Under the pieces are notes generated by a model. It was not told the DNA's origin. It ran no database searches and saw only the letters and a program-made list of their open reading frames with translations. Shown in pieces: positions 32,903 to 39,203 of a stretch of DNA of 39,203 nt. The translations under genes were made by a program, and so were the position numbers. The stretch spans positions 1 through 39,203 of the forward strand of contig WRCA01000007.1 of assembly GCA_009784275.1 (NCBI GenBank), in the 5' to 3' direction. This stretch comes from Alphaproteobacteria bacterium (lineage in GTDB: Bacteria; Pseudomonadota; Alphaproteobacteria; Rs-D84). Numbering within the stretch: the first letter of the stretch is position 1; the number at the start of each line of letters is the position of its first letter.

Positions 32903-33268
32903 TTATTTCAGCTCCACCTTGGCGCCGGCTTCTTCCAGCTTTTTCTTCAAGGCTTCGGCTTCGTCTTTGGACAGGCCTTCTTTCACAACTTTCGGCGCAG
33001 ATTCGACGAACGCTTTCGCCTCGCCCAGTCCCAGTCCGGTCGCGTCTTTTACAGCTTTGATAACGCCCAGCTTGTTCGCGCCTGCGTCAGCCAAGACCAC
33101 ATCGAATTCAGTCTTTTCTTCCGCTGCCGCTGCCGCCGGTCCTGCCGCAACCGCAACCGCCGCCGCTGCAGAAACACCCCAAGCTTCTTCCAAGGCCTTG
33201 GACAATTCAACAGCTTCTAAAACGCTTAATTTTGACAATTCTTCAACGATTTTTTTGATATCAGCCAT
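32903..33268 (-). CDS. rplL: 50S ribosomal protein L7/L12
   Basis: Stalk protein of the large subunit that recruits translation GTPases; present in multiple copies on L10. The 121-residue sequence is full length: N-terminal dimerisation helices ([18 protein letters not shown]), the Ala-rich hinge (about 32-50) and the C-terminal domain ([20 protein letters not shown], ending GAKVELK). The start is ATG 33268, with AAGGA upstream; a longer in-frame reading frame to 33325 would overlap rplJ and has no family support. Follows rplJ by 19 bases. Confidence 0.97.
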   Translation of the reverse strand: MADIKKIVEELSKLSVLEAVELSKALEEAWGVSAAAAVAVAAGPAAAAAEEKTEFDVVLADAGANKLGVIKAVKDATGLGLGEAKAFVESAPKVVKEGLSKDEAEALKKKLEEAGAKVELK

Positions 33269-33287
33269 TTTTGTTTCCTTTTGATTT

Positions 33288-33764
33288 TTAATTCTTTTTT
33301 CCGTATTCCCCAGAAACACGTGCAAGGCGCGATGCAGGTTCTACCAATATACGCGCGATTGTTCCGCGGATTTCCAGCAATGACGGAAGTTTGGACAATT
33401 GTTCTATCGCTTTTGCATCCAGCAAATCCGCATCCATTTTCCCACCGACAATAGATACCGTCGGATGAGTTTCGGCAAATTTAGCCAAAACCTTGGTCAC
33501 CGCCAAACTGTCGGTCGCAATTGCGATTGCAGTTGGGCGCTGCATGAATTCGGACACACCTTCGAATGAGGTTCCGCGTACCGCCAGTTTGAACAAGCGG
33601 TTTTTGACGACCTTGAAGACCGAAGTAATCGGGGCCAGTTCGCGGCGCAAAGCTTCGAAATCTTTCACGGTAATACCGTGATTTTCGATAACGAAAATTC
33701 CGTTAGCGTTTGCGATTGTAGCCTGCAAAGACGATATAAGCGATGATTTATCTTCTTTCTTCAT
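33288..33764 (-). CDS. rplJ: 50S ribosomal protein L10
   Basis: Base of the ribosomal stalk; binds 23S rRNA and the L7/L12 dimers. The 158-residue protein is slightly shorter than usual (about 165-175). The N-terminal domain is typical: [38 protein letters not shown] near residue 45. The C-terminal helix that carries L7/L12 is shortened ([12 protein letters not shown]). Ribosome binding site AAGGA. The L10-L7/L12 complex is expected to repress translation by binding the leader at 33779-33886. Confidence 0.95.
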   Translation of the reverse strand: MKKEDKSSLISSLQATIANANGIFVIENHGITVKDFEALRRELAPITSVFKVVKNRLFKLAVRGTSFEGVSEFMQRPTAIAIATDSLAVTKVLAKFAETHPTVSIVGGKMDADLLDAKAIEQLSKLPSLLEIRGTIARILVEPASRLARVSGEYGKKN

Positions 33765-33778
33765 CTGCTTTATCCTTT

Positions 33779-33886
33779 TGCTTTTGTTTATTTTCCGGTT
33801 TTTAAGGCCGGGGCTCCTTCGTGTCCCAAAAGAGCAGAACTCTTTTGTCTATGATGGGTTGTTTTTTGAGTATTTCTACCCCATCA
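33779..33886 (-). promoter_or_regulatory. L10-type ribosomal protein leader (autoregulatory RNA)
   Basis: The 5' region before rplJ is highly structured on the minus strand. A stem GATGGG/CCCATC (33885-33880 with 33858-33853) is followed by a perfect hairpin AAAAGAG/CTCTTTT (33846-33840 with 33834-33828). A GGAGCC motif and a CCGG/CCGG pair then lie close to the start of rplJ. In other bacteria L10(L12)4 binds this leader to repress its own operon. Match to the Rfam model was not tested. Confidence 0.6.
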
Positions 33887-33906
33887 GTCTCGGACAAGAA
33901 TCTTTT

Positions 33907-34176
33907 TTATTTGTTTACGTTTCTCTGCTTTGTTACATAACCCTGCTCGCGAAAGCATACTGCTGTAATATATGCGTCAAATTGATTATCAAATACATCT
34001 GTAATTATATACTTTGGCTTACCTTGTATATATTTATATGGAAATTTTGCACTCCAACCAGCTCTTTTCCCAAATTCATCCACCATTGCACAAAGAACTA
34101 TATGACCTAAAGGTTCAAATAACCCTTTGAGTTGCGGACCCCAATCAGGAGACTTGATTACACCCAAAACTTTCAT
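33907..34176 (-). CDS. Unknown 89-residue protein inside the rplA-rplJ interval
   Basis: Small soluble protein, no signal, inserted between rplA and the rplJ leader, where other bacteria have no gene. It begins MKVLGVIKSPDWGPQLKGLF and continues with FGKRAGWSAKFPYKY and YIITDVFDNQFDAYIT, suggesting a compact alpha/beta fold. AAAGG precedes the ATG by about seven bases, and the frame is clean, so it is probably expressed with the operon. I do not recognise a family. It could be a recent insertion or a lineage-specific ribosome- or operon-linked factor; no tRNA-like or IS sequences flank it. Confidence 0.6.
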   Translation of the reverse strand: MKVLGVIKSPDWGPQLKGLFEPLGHIVLCAMVDEFGKRAGWSAKFPYKYIQGKPKYIITDVFDNQFDAYITAVCFREQGYVTKQRNVNK

Positions 34177-34225
34177 AATTCAGCCTTTTGTATTTGTATC
34201 TCTCCTTTTCTCCTACAACAATTGG

Positions 34226-34897
34226 TTATATAGTAACCTTCAAGCCAGGTCCCTGTGTCGTGGACACAGAAATGCCCAGGATATACTGACCTTTGCTGGA
34301 TGATGGTTTCACTTTTTTCAATTGGTCTATCAGTGCAACAGCATTTTCAACCAACTGTTCATTCTTGAATGACATCTTGCCAAGTCCAGCATGAATAATG
34401 CCTTTCTTTTCTGCGCGATATTCAATCTGGCCTGCTTTGGCGGTGGCAACTGCTTCAGCTATATTATTAGTAACCGTGCCAAGCTTTGGATTCGGCATCA
34501 AACCTTTTGGCCCCAAGACGCGGGCGACTTTTGACATTTTTGGCATCATATCCGGGGTTGCAATTACTCGGTCGAATTCCAAGAATCCGCCAGCAATCTT
34601 ATCAATCAAATCTTCGCCACCGATAACTTCCGCACCAGCTTTTTTTGCTTCATCCGATTTATCAGCAGTAATAACTGCAACGCGAACTTTTTTGCCAGTA
34701 CCATGCGGTAAGGACAGCATTCCGCGAATATTTTGGTCTGCTTTGGTTACATCGATACCCAAACGAACTGCGATTTCAAAAGCTTCGTCGAACTTCTTGC
34801 TGGTAAAGCTGCGCAAGACTTCAATCGCTTCGGCAATCGGATAAACTTTTTTGGAATCCAATGTTTCCCAAGTTTTAATTCTTTTTGTGGTCTTCAT
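34226..34897 (-). CDS. rplA: 50S ribosomal protein L1
   Basis: L1 stalk protein that contacts E-site tRNA and, in other bacteria, represses the rplKA mRNA. The 223-residue protein is typical: SKKVYPIAEAIEVLRSF near the N-terminus (DSKKVY), the conserved RVLGPKGLMPNPKLGTV, and GQIEYRAEKKGIIHAGLGK near the C-terminus. The ribosome binding site GGAGG lies before the start at 34897, three bases after the rplK stop, so the two are coupled. Confidence 0.97.
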   Translation of the reverse strand: MKTTKRIKTWETLDSKKVYPIAEAIEVLRSFTSKKFDEAFEIAVRLGIDVTKADQNIRGMLSLPHGTGKKVRVAVITADKSDEAKKAGAEVIGGEDLIDKIAGGFLEFDRVIATPDMMPKMSKVARVLGPKGLMPNPKLGTVTNNIAEAVATAKAGQIEYRAEKKGIIHAGLGKMSFKNEQLVENAVALIDQLKKVKPSSSKGQYILGISVSTTQGPGLKVTI

Positions 34898-34900
34898 ATC

Positions 34901-35332
34901 TTATTCCTCCACCTTTACGCCCATGGAACGGCATTGACCGGCGACAATCTTCGCAGCCGCATCAACGGTAGAGCAATTCAAATCAGGCATTTTTTCTTCG
35001 GCAATCTTACGAATTTCTGCCATAGACAGAGTTCCGACAAATTCGCGTCCCGGTTTTTTCGAACCGGACTTTAATTTTAATGCCTTTTTAATAAAGTATG
35101 ACACCGGGGGCAGCTTCATAGTAAATTCAAAGCTGCGGTCCGTATAGACCGTGATAATCACAGGAATCGGCGTGCCGGCTTCCATGTCTTTGGTCGCATC
35201 ATTAAACTGTTTGCAGAATTCGGCGATATTAACGCCATTCGCGCCCAAAATTGGGCCAATCGGAGGCGACGGATTCGCCTGTTTTGCGGGGGCAACCAGT
35301 TTTACTGTCCCCTTGTACTCTTTCTTTGCCAT
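34901..35332 (-). CDS. rplK: 50S ribosomal protein L11
   Basis: Part of the GTPase-associated centre. The 143-residue protein is full length: KLVAPAKQANPSPPIGPILG in the N-terminal domain, FTMKLPPVSYFIKKALKL in the middle and SMAEIRKIAEEKMPDLN with a C-terminal CRSMGVKVEE. Start ATG 35332 has AGGAG six bases upstream. Confidence 0.98.
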   Translation of the reverse strand: MAKKEYKGTVKLVAPAKQANPSPPIGPILGANGVNIAEFCKQFNDATKDMEAGTPIPVIITVYTDRSFEFTMKLPPVSYFIKKALKLKSGSKKPGREFVGTLSMAEIRKIAEEKMPDLNCSTVDAAAKIVAGQCRSMGVKVEE

Positions 35333-35354
35333 TTTATTCTCCTATTTAAGAGTT

Positions 35355-35383
35355 TGTGGTGCGAAGTGGCTGCTTCTACCACA
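35355..35383 (-). promoter_or_regulatory. Hairpin in the rplK leader, possible L1 site
   Basis: On the minus strand TGTGGT (35383-35378) pairs with ACCACA (35360-35355), with an inner GAAG/CTTC helix. A smaller hairpin GAGAA/TTCTC lies next to the nusG stop. In E. coli L1 binds the rplK leader to repress it; this hairpin sits in the right place, but the L1 consensus was not tested. Confidence 0.4.
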
Positions 35384-35412
35384 TTTTTTAATGAGAAACT
35401 TTTGCTTCTCTA

Positions 35413-35934
35413 TTAAACTTTTTCTACCTGGCTGAAATCCAAGCCAACGCTGGTTTCACGCCCGAATACCAAAACAGTAACGGTCATCTTTTGCTTTACA
35501 TTATCTACTTCAGCAACAATGCCATTAAAGTTCATAAATGGGCCGTCAATCACGCGGACTTCCTGACCGACTTCGTATACCGTTTCATCGGTAATGGTCG
35601 TGCCTTCTTCCATCTGACGCATCAGACGGCGGGCTTCTTCCTCGGTAATCGCCACAGGTTTTTGCTTTTGCCCCAGGAACATCACAACTTGCGGATGCAG
35701 CTTTACAAGCGAGAAAGTTTCATCCGTCATGTTCATTTGAACGACGATATACCCAGGAAAGAATTTCTTTTCAGACTTTACGCGTTTGCCGGCCTTGATT
35801 TCGGTTACTTCGCGGGTAGGGATCAAAATCTCGCCGAACATAGGGTTCAGTTTACGTGCATCGATCTGTTCACGCAATTCACGCGCAACTTTATCTTCGC
35901 ATCCGGTATGAACATTGACGACGTACCAATTCAT
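35413..35934 (-). CDS. nusG: Transcription termination/antitermination protein NusG
   Basis: Binds RNA polymerase and couples it to the ribosome or to Rho. The 173-residue protein has the NGN domain (NWYVVNVHTGCEDKVARELRE at residue 2, FFPGYIVVQM near 55) and the KOW domain near the C-terminus (VGQEVRVIDGPFMNFNGIVAEV). Length is normal. It follows secE by 17 bases with AAGG upstream of the ATG. Confidence 0.97.
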   Translation of the reverse strand: MNWYVVNVHTGCEDKVARELREQIDARKLNPMFGEILIPTREVTEIKAGKRVKSEKKFFPGYIVVQMNMTDETFSLVKLHPQVVMFLGQKQKPVAITEEEARRLMRQMEEGTTITDETVYEVGQEVRVIDGPFMNFNGIVAEVDNVKQKMTVTVLVFGRETSVGLDFSQVEKV

Positions 35935-35951
35935 TCACGCAAACCTTATGT

Positions 35952-36131
35952 TTAGAATATCCAGCTTACCAACGCATTCAAAATACTATCGGTTATAAAA
36001 AAGAACAATGCCGCGATTCCTGAAAATATAAGGATCATAATCGTAGCGCGAACAACGGCGTCACGCGGTGGCCATACGATTTTGAACCATTCGGAACGGA
36101 CTGCTTTTATGTATTCGATTAGTTTTTTCAT
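35952..36131 (-). CDS. secE: Preprotein translocase subunit SecE
   Basis: Essential inner-membrane clamp subunit of the SecYEG channel. Only 59 residues, so easily missed, but typical of the single-helix alphaproteobacterial form. The N-terminal amphipathic helix reads LIEYIKAVRSEW, followed by the family signature FKIVWPPRDAVVRAT and one transmembrane helix (about 29-47). It lies between tRNA-Trp and nusG, the standard place. Confidence 0.96.
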   Translation of the reverse strand: MKKLIEYIKAVRSEWFKIVWPPRDAVVRATIMILIFSGIAALFFFITDSILNALVSWIF

Positions 36132-36150
36132 GTGTTCAGTTTCATTTTTT

Positions 36151-36224
36151 TGGCAGGGGCAGTAGGAATCGAACCCACACCAAAGGTTTTGGAGACCTCT
36201 ATTCTACCGTTGAACTATGCCCCT
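36151..36224 (-). tRNA. tRNA-Trp (anticodon CCA)
   Basis: Cloverleaf on the minus strand: acceptor AGGGGCA with TGCCCCT, anticodon stem GAGGT/ACCTT closing loop CTCCAAA (anticodon CCA), T-arm with GGTTCGATTCC. Discriminator G and an encoded CCA end complete 74 nt. The trp tRNA before secE is a common bacterial arrangement. Confidence 0.97.
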
Positions 36225-36354
36225 AAAACTCCCTTTTGTGCGGATTTCACCCCATTCTATCCGGTAATTAGCTCGCGCACGATACCATATTAAATCTAGA
36301 AATCAAGCGGAAAGTATTATAATAGCTTATCTTTTTTAAGGCAAGCAAAAAAAC

Positions 36355-36410
36355 AAAGGCGAACCTTTTTACTTTCAACTTCTTACTTTCTACTTCTTTC
36401 CTCCGCCTTT
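36355..36410. repeat. Inverted repeat around a pyrimidine-rich tract
   Basis: AAAGGCG (36355-36361) and CGCCTTT (36404-36410) flank a 42-base C/T-rich tract with repeated ACTTTC/TTCTAC words. On the minus strand seven T follow the repeat, as in a terminator, but no gene ends there. It fills much of the divergent spacer between tRNA-Trp and virB8 (36225-36478). A TTGATT...TATCGT pair near 36270-36300 (minus) could be the tRNA operon promoter; weak. Confidence 0.45.
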
Positions 36411-36419
36411 ATTTTTCCC

Positions 36420-36475
36420 TTGCGCCGCCTGCGAAAATTTTACTACAATCGCGCAAAGAAGGGAGATTTTCGCAG
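36420..36475 (+). promoter_or_regulatory. virB8 promoter inside a perfect inverted repeat
   Basis: TTGCGC at 36420-36425, 18-nt spacer, TACAAT at 36444-36449. A perfect 10-bp inverted repeat CTGCGAAAAT / ATTTTCGCAG (36429-36438 and 36466-36475) brackets the -10 box and lies next to the Shine-Dalgarno GGGAG (36461-36465). This could be an operator or an RNA hairpin that hides the ribosome binding site. Confidence 0.45.
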
Positions 36476-36478
36476 AAA

Positions 36479-37126
36479 ATGGCCGTAATAGAACCACAAG
36501 TTTTAACTGCGCGCATGATGTCTTTTGTGTTTGCTGTCGCCTGTGCCACCGCCTTGGCGATGGTTTTGTCGTTGTCTAATATGTTTCCGTTGTCCAGAAC
36601 CCAGGTTTTTCTGCTGAATACAAAACGTGTTGAAAACCAAATAATTGAAATCCGTCCGCTGCCCGTAAACGATAAAACTCTGAATGCGTACAAGGAAAGC
36701 TTTATCAAGGAATACATCCGGGCGCGCAATGAAATTGTCCCGGATGTCAGAATTATGCGGCTGAAATGGCGCAGCCCGGAAGGCTCCGTCTATCAGTGGT
36801 CCACGCGCGAAGTTTATGCGAGATTTACGAATACCTTGCTGTGGTCGGCGTTTATGAAGGATACTCCGGATCCATTGTTTTCGTGTCCTGTGGAGTTCCA
36901 ACGGATAGAACCGCGGGGGAACGATAGATTCGCGGTAAATTTCAGATGGTTCTGTACTTCAGATAGTGCTGGACAGACCACGGCAAAAGATTTTACTATT
37001 GTAGTAGGATTGACTTCCGCACAAGAAGTAAAATGGGGTGCGAGGTTGGAAAATCCGCTGGGAATCCAAGTGTCGGAATACAAGGTGGAAGTCGGTGGCG
37101 GCGATCCGCTTGATTTCGTGCAGTAA
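36479..37126 (+). CDS. virB8: Type IV secretion protein VirB8
   Basis: Inner-membrane assembly factor of a VirB/D4-type secretion system; in other systems it links VirB9, VirB10 and VirB6 in the periplasm. The 215-residue protein has a cytoplasmic N-terminus, one transmembrane helix (about 14-37, FVFAVACATALAMVLSL) and a periplasmic VirB8 fold: LNAYKESFIKEYIRARNEI, then WSTREVYARFTNTLL, and C-terminal strands. It is followed 29 bases later by virB9 and then a virB10-like gene, which supports the call. The Rickettsiales have the same gene order (B8, B9, B10, B11, D4). Weak Shine-Dalgarno spacing. Confidence 0.85.
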   Translation: MAVIEPQVLTARMMSFVFAVACATALAMVLSLSNMFPLSRTQVFLLNTKRVENQIIEIRPLPVNDKTLNAYKESFIKEYIRARNEIVPDVRIMRLKWRSPEGSVYQWSTREVYARFTNTLLWSAFMKDTPDPLFSCPVEFQRIEPRGNDRFAVNFRWFCTSDSAGQTTAKDFTIVVGLTSAQEVKWGARLENPLGIQVSEYKVEVGGGDPLDFVQ

Positions 37127-37155
37127 CGGATTTTATGAAATTGGAAGGAAAAGTT

Positions 37156-38670
37156 ATGAAAAAATTATTTGTGCTCTGTGCTCTGTTCTCTGTGCTATGT
37201 GCGCCTGTGGCACGCGCCGATGATTTCGGCGTGCAGGATGCCTGGGATAATCCAGAGGCTAATATGTCTGCGGGCAGTATAAAGCCGGGATTCGCCCAGC
37301 TGACTTGGAGCCCCGGCGTGGTATTGCCAATAAAGCTGCGCAATGGAATGGTGACCATGGTGAATCTGCCGCCAGGGGAAGCCATAGAAGACGGTATGGT
37401 CGGCAATGATGGATTATTTGACTTTTCTCCGACACGCGGCGGCGGAACTTTCTTTTTAACACCAACGCCAACAAACCAAGGATCTGATACGAACCTTATT
37501 ATCACCGGAAAATCTGGAAATAAATACTTGTTCTATCTGCGGTCCGAACCTTCGAATTCCAGCGAAATCACTTATTCCCAAGTTGATGTAGTTTTGGAAG
37601 GGCGCGGCAACCTGCCAAATGCGGGTGGTAATGGCGGCGGACAAACAACAAATGGCATGAATTCCATATTCAAAAAGGCATCGTCCAATAATTCTGTTAT
37701 GGGTGTTGATGGCGAAGATTACGGCTGGATAAAAACTATGAAGATAGACCCCAGCGAATTCCGGTTCGATTTAGATATTTTCGTGCCGAATCCGGATGAT
37801 TTTGTGATTGCGCCGGAGCGTGTGTGGCGCGATAGAATCTTTACCTATATCGACTTTGGTGACAAGGTTATCGCGATGACCCAGCGTCCAGTTGTGTCGA
37901 TCTTGGTCGAAGGTGGCGAAAGCCCGGTCGGATTCCGCACGGATGGAGAAAATGGCAGACTGCTGATTGTCGAAGCAGTCGGTGATATGGTATTGCGTTC
38001 GGGACAGCGCATAGTATGCATTAAGAAACGCGCAAAACCGTTCTTGATTGCCGATACTGCCAGCGTGATGGCACTGGCCGAAGCAAATGTGATGCGCAGC
38101 ATTAATTCTTCGCAGTCGCTGAATAATGTAGGATATGGCGGAATGCCGATGAATGCCGGACAAATGCAAATGATAGATTATGACATGCAGCCGGGCGGAT
38201 TTGATCAGGGATTCCAGCCGCCAATGATGATGCAGGTGCCGATGCAGTATGGCGCGCCGCCATCGGGTGGCGGGGCCGGTACGCGTGGCGTAAATATGTT
38301 GCCGGCAGAGCGAAATACAGCAGGCGCATTTTTGCCCCAACCGGATATTCCGATTATCAGCTCTAACCAAGTGGGCGTTGCGGTGGAGTTAAAATCGGAT
38401 ACATCTGTAAAGGCTTTGAATGATTATTGGACTAAATTACTGAATAAGTTCAGCGGTGACGAAGGTCAAGGCTTGCTGACGCCGTATCGTAACATGGTAT
38501 TTTTCGCGGTTGATGAACGCGGAGTGGGTGATCTGGGACAAAACGCGAGTAGCGCGCGTCTGTATCGTCTGCGTATCGGACCGATGCAGGATATAGATTC
38601 CGCACAAAAGCTGTGCGACCAGCTGACGAAATTCCAGGGCACCAGCTGTCATGTGGTAAGGGTTCAATAA
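37156..38670 (+). CDS. virB9: Type IV secretion protein VirB9 with C-terminal SPOR-like domain
   Basis: Periplasmic/outer-membrane core protein of the secretion channel. Start ATG 37156 has GGAAGGA upstream and yields a signal peptide (MKKLFVLCALFSVLCAPVARAD). The N-terminal VirB9 domain is clear: VTMVNLPPGEAIEDGMVG, DTNLIITGKSGNKYLFYLRS. The C-terminal VirB9 domain follows (PERVWRDRIFTYIDFG, ENGRLLIVEAVGDMVLRSGQ). At 504 residues it is nearly twice the usual 250-290. After a Met/Gly/Pro-rich linker (about 315-380) comes a SPOR-like domain (about 405-504, VGVAVELKS ... ARLYRLRIGPM ... CHVVRVQ). SPOR domains bind denuded septal peptidoglycan, so the channel may be tied to the cell wall. The fusion is unusual. 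Confidence 0.82.
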   Translation: MKKLFVLCALFSVLCAPVARADDFGVQDAWDNPEANMSAGSIKPGFAQLTWSPGVVLPIKLRNGMVTMVNLPPGEAIEDGMVGNDGLFDFSPTRGGGTFFLTPTPTNQGSDTNLIITGKSGNKYLFYLRSEPSNSSEITYSQVDVVLEGRGNLPNAGGNGGGQTTNGMNSIFKKASSNNSVMGVDGEDYGWIKTMKIDPSEFRFDLDIFVPNPDDFVIAPERVWRDRIFTYIDFGDKVIAMTQRPVVSILVEGGESPVGFRTDGENGRLLIVEAVGDMVLRSGQRIVCIKKRAKPFLIADTASVMALAEANVMRSINSSQSLNNVGYGGMPMNAGQMQMIDYDMQPGGFDQGFQPPMMMQVPMQYGAPPSGGGAGTRGVNMLPAERNTAGAFLPQPDIPIISSNQVGVAVELKSDTSVKALNDYWTKLLNKFSGDEGQGLLTPYRNMVFFAVDERGVGDLGQNASSARLYRLRIGPMQDIDSAQKLCDQLTKFQGTSCHVVRVQ

Positions 38671-38674
38671 TTGT

Positions 38675-39203
38675 ATGCAAAGCGTAACGACCACTATCAA
38701 TGACGTAAAAAAATCCATGCCAAAGCATGTGCTGTGGTTGGTGCTTTTTGCGGCATTTTTGGTTGTGGTGATTCTGCTTGTTTTATTGTTGTCCAAGAAA
38801 TCCCCAAAGGCGCCCGAAGCGCCGCCGATTGAATTAGCGCTGACAACTGACCCGACAGAAATTCAGTGGACGGATATTCCTATCGGCGAAAAGCAAACAC
38901 AGCAAATAAAAATAACCGCCAACACGTTCGCAATGATTCCATCGGTGACATTGTCCGAGAAGATTGAAGGATTATCGATCACTACTACTTGTGTGAATAT
39001 GGGCGAGATTGCGCCGGAAATTCCATGTTTGGCAGATTTGGCTTGGATACCGGAACATCAGCAGGATGTTAAAGGCATAAAGATACTGATAAAATATCAT
39101 TTGGCTGATGCGGATGAAAAAATGTCAAAGATAATTGAACTTCCTGTTGCGCTGTCAACGAAAACGCCGGTGGCAAAGTCTGAACCCGAACCAGTAATCG
39201 AAC
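38675..39203 (+). CDS. virB10: VirB10-like type IV secretion protein, N-terminal part (cut by window end)
   Basis: Open frame from ATG 38675 to the window end, 176 codons without stop, four bases after virB9. A short cytoplasmic segment is followed by one transmembrane helix (about 19-40, VLWLVLFAAFLVVVILLVLL), then a Pro-rich piece, and a beta-rich periplasmic domain with two Cys (TTTCVNMG and IPCLADLAW). VirB10 normally has one helix, a Pro-rich linker and a conserved C-terminal barrel domain, which would lie beyond the window. The extra periplasmic domain before the linker is not usual for VirB10. The call rests on gene order and topology. No clear Shine-Dalgarno; coupled translation likely. 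Confidence 0.6.
   Translation, partial: MQSVTTTINDVKKSMPKHVLWLVLFAAFLVVVILLVLLLSKKSPKAPEAPPIELALTTDPTEIQWTDIPIGEKQTQQIKITANTFAMIPSVTLSEKIEGLSITTTCVNMGEIAPEIPCLADLAWIPEHQQDVKGIKILIKYHLADADEKMSKIIELPVALSTKTPVAKSEPEPVIE

Overview
The window looks like a chromosomal segment of an uncultivated, host- or gut-associated alphaproteobacterium with a Gram-negative envelope. I judge this from the tRNA-Trp/secE/nusG/rplKAJL/rpoBC block, an OmpA-type lipoprotein, a Skp-type chaperone, an LptM-like lipoprotein, CvpA, a VirB8-VirB9-VirB10 type IV secretion cluster of the rickettsial kind, and many exported Cys-rich proteins of types I associate with gut alphaproteobacterial metagenomes (RF32-like lineages). 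The lineage call is inference from memory, not from a search.

Layout. 1-260: 3' end of an rRNA operon (5S rRNA and terminator). 260-6534: accessory region with a small membrane protein, an XRE regulator, three proteins sharing an apparently undescribed eight-Cys domain (1669, 4406, 5440), a lipoprotein, a secreted protein, a family 2 glycosyltransferase and an M23 peptidase. 6671-18700: envelope/secretome region. It holds two large paralogous Cys-rich exported proteins, dnaX with an in-frame REP-like insertion, an HEXXH protein, a type IV pilin-like protein, an OmpA-domain lipoprotein, a Skp-like chaperone, a 171-bp palindromic element and two more exported proteins. 18888-24281: two small genes of unknown role, the cvpA/thiol-oxidoreductase pair, a 40-residue LptM-like lipoprotein, a repeat protein resembling phage tail fibres, and a probable beta-propeller protein. 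24401-36224 (minus strand): transcription/translation operon in the order tRNA-Trp, secE, nusG, rplK, rplA, an unknown 89-residue ORF, an L10-type leader, rplJ, rplL, an attenuator, rpoB, rpoC. 36479-end: virB8, virB9 with a C-terminal SPOR-like domain, and the start of a virB10-like gene cut by the window edge.

Regulation. Several promoters share TTGACA (usually TTGACAAAT) with a 16-nt spacer and TATA-type -10 box. Several -10 boxes lie so close to the start codon that leaderless or near-leaderless mRNAs are likely (M23 peptidase, the second large Cys-rich gene, the LptM-like gene, the glycosyltransferase). Best candidates for undescribed biology are the exported Cys-rich paralogues with their envelope neighbours, the three-gene Cys8 domain family, and the SPOR-bearing VirB9.
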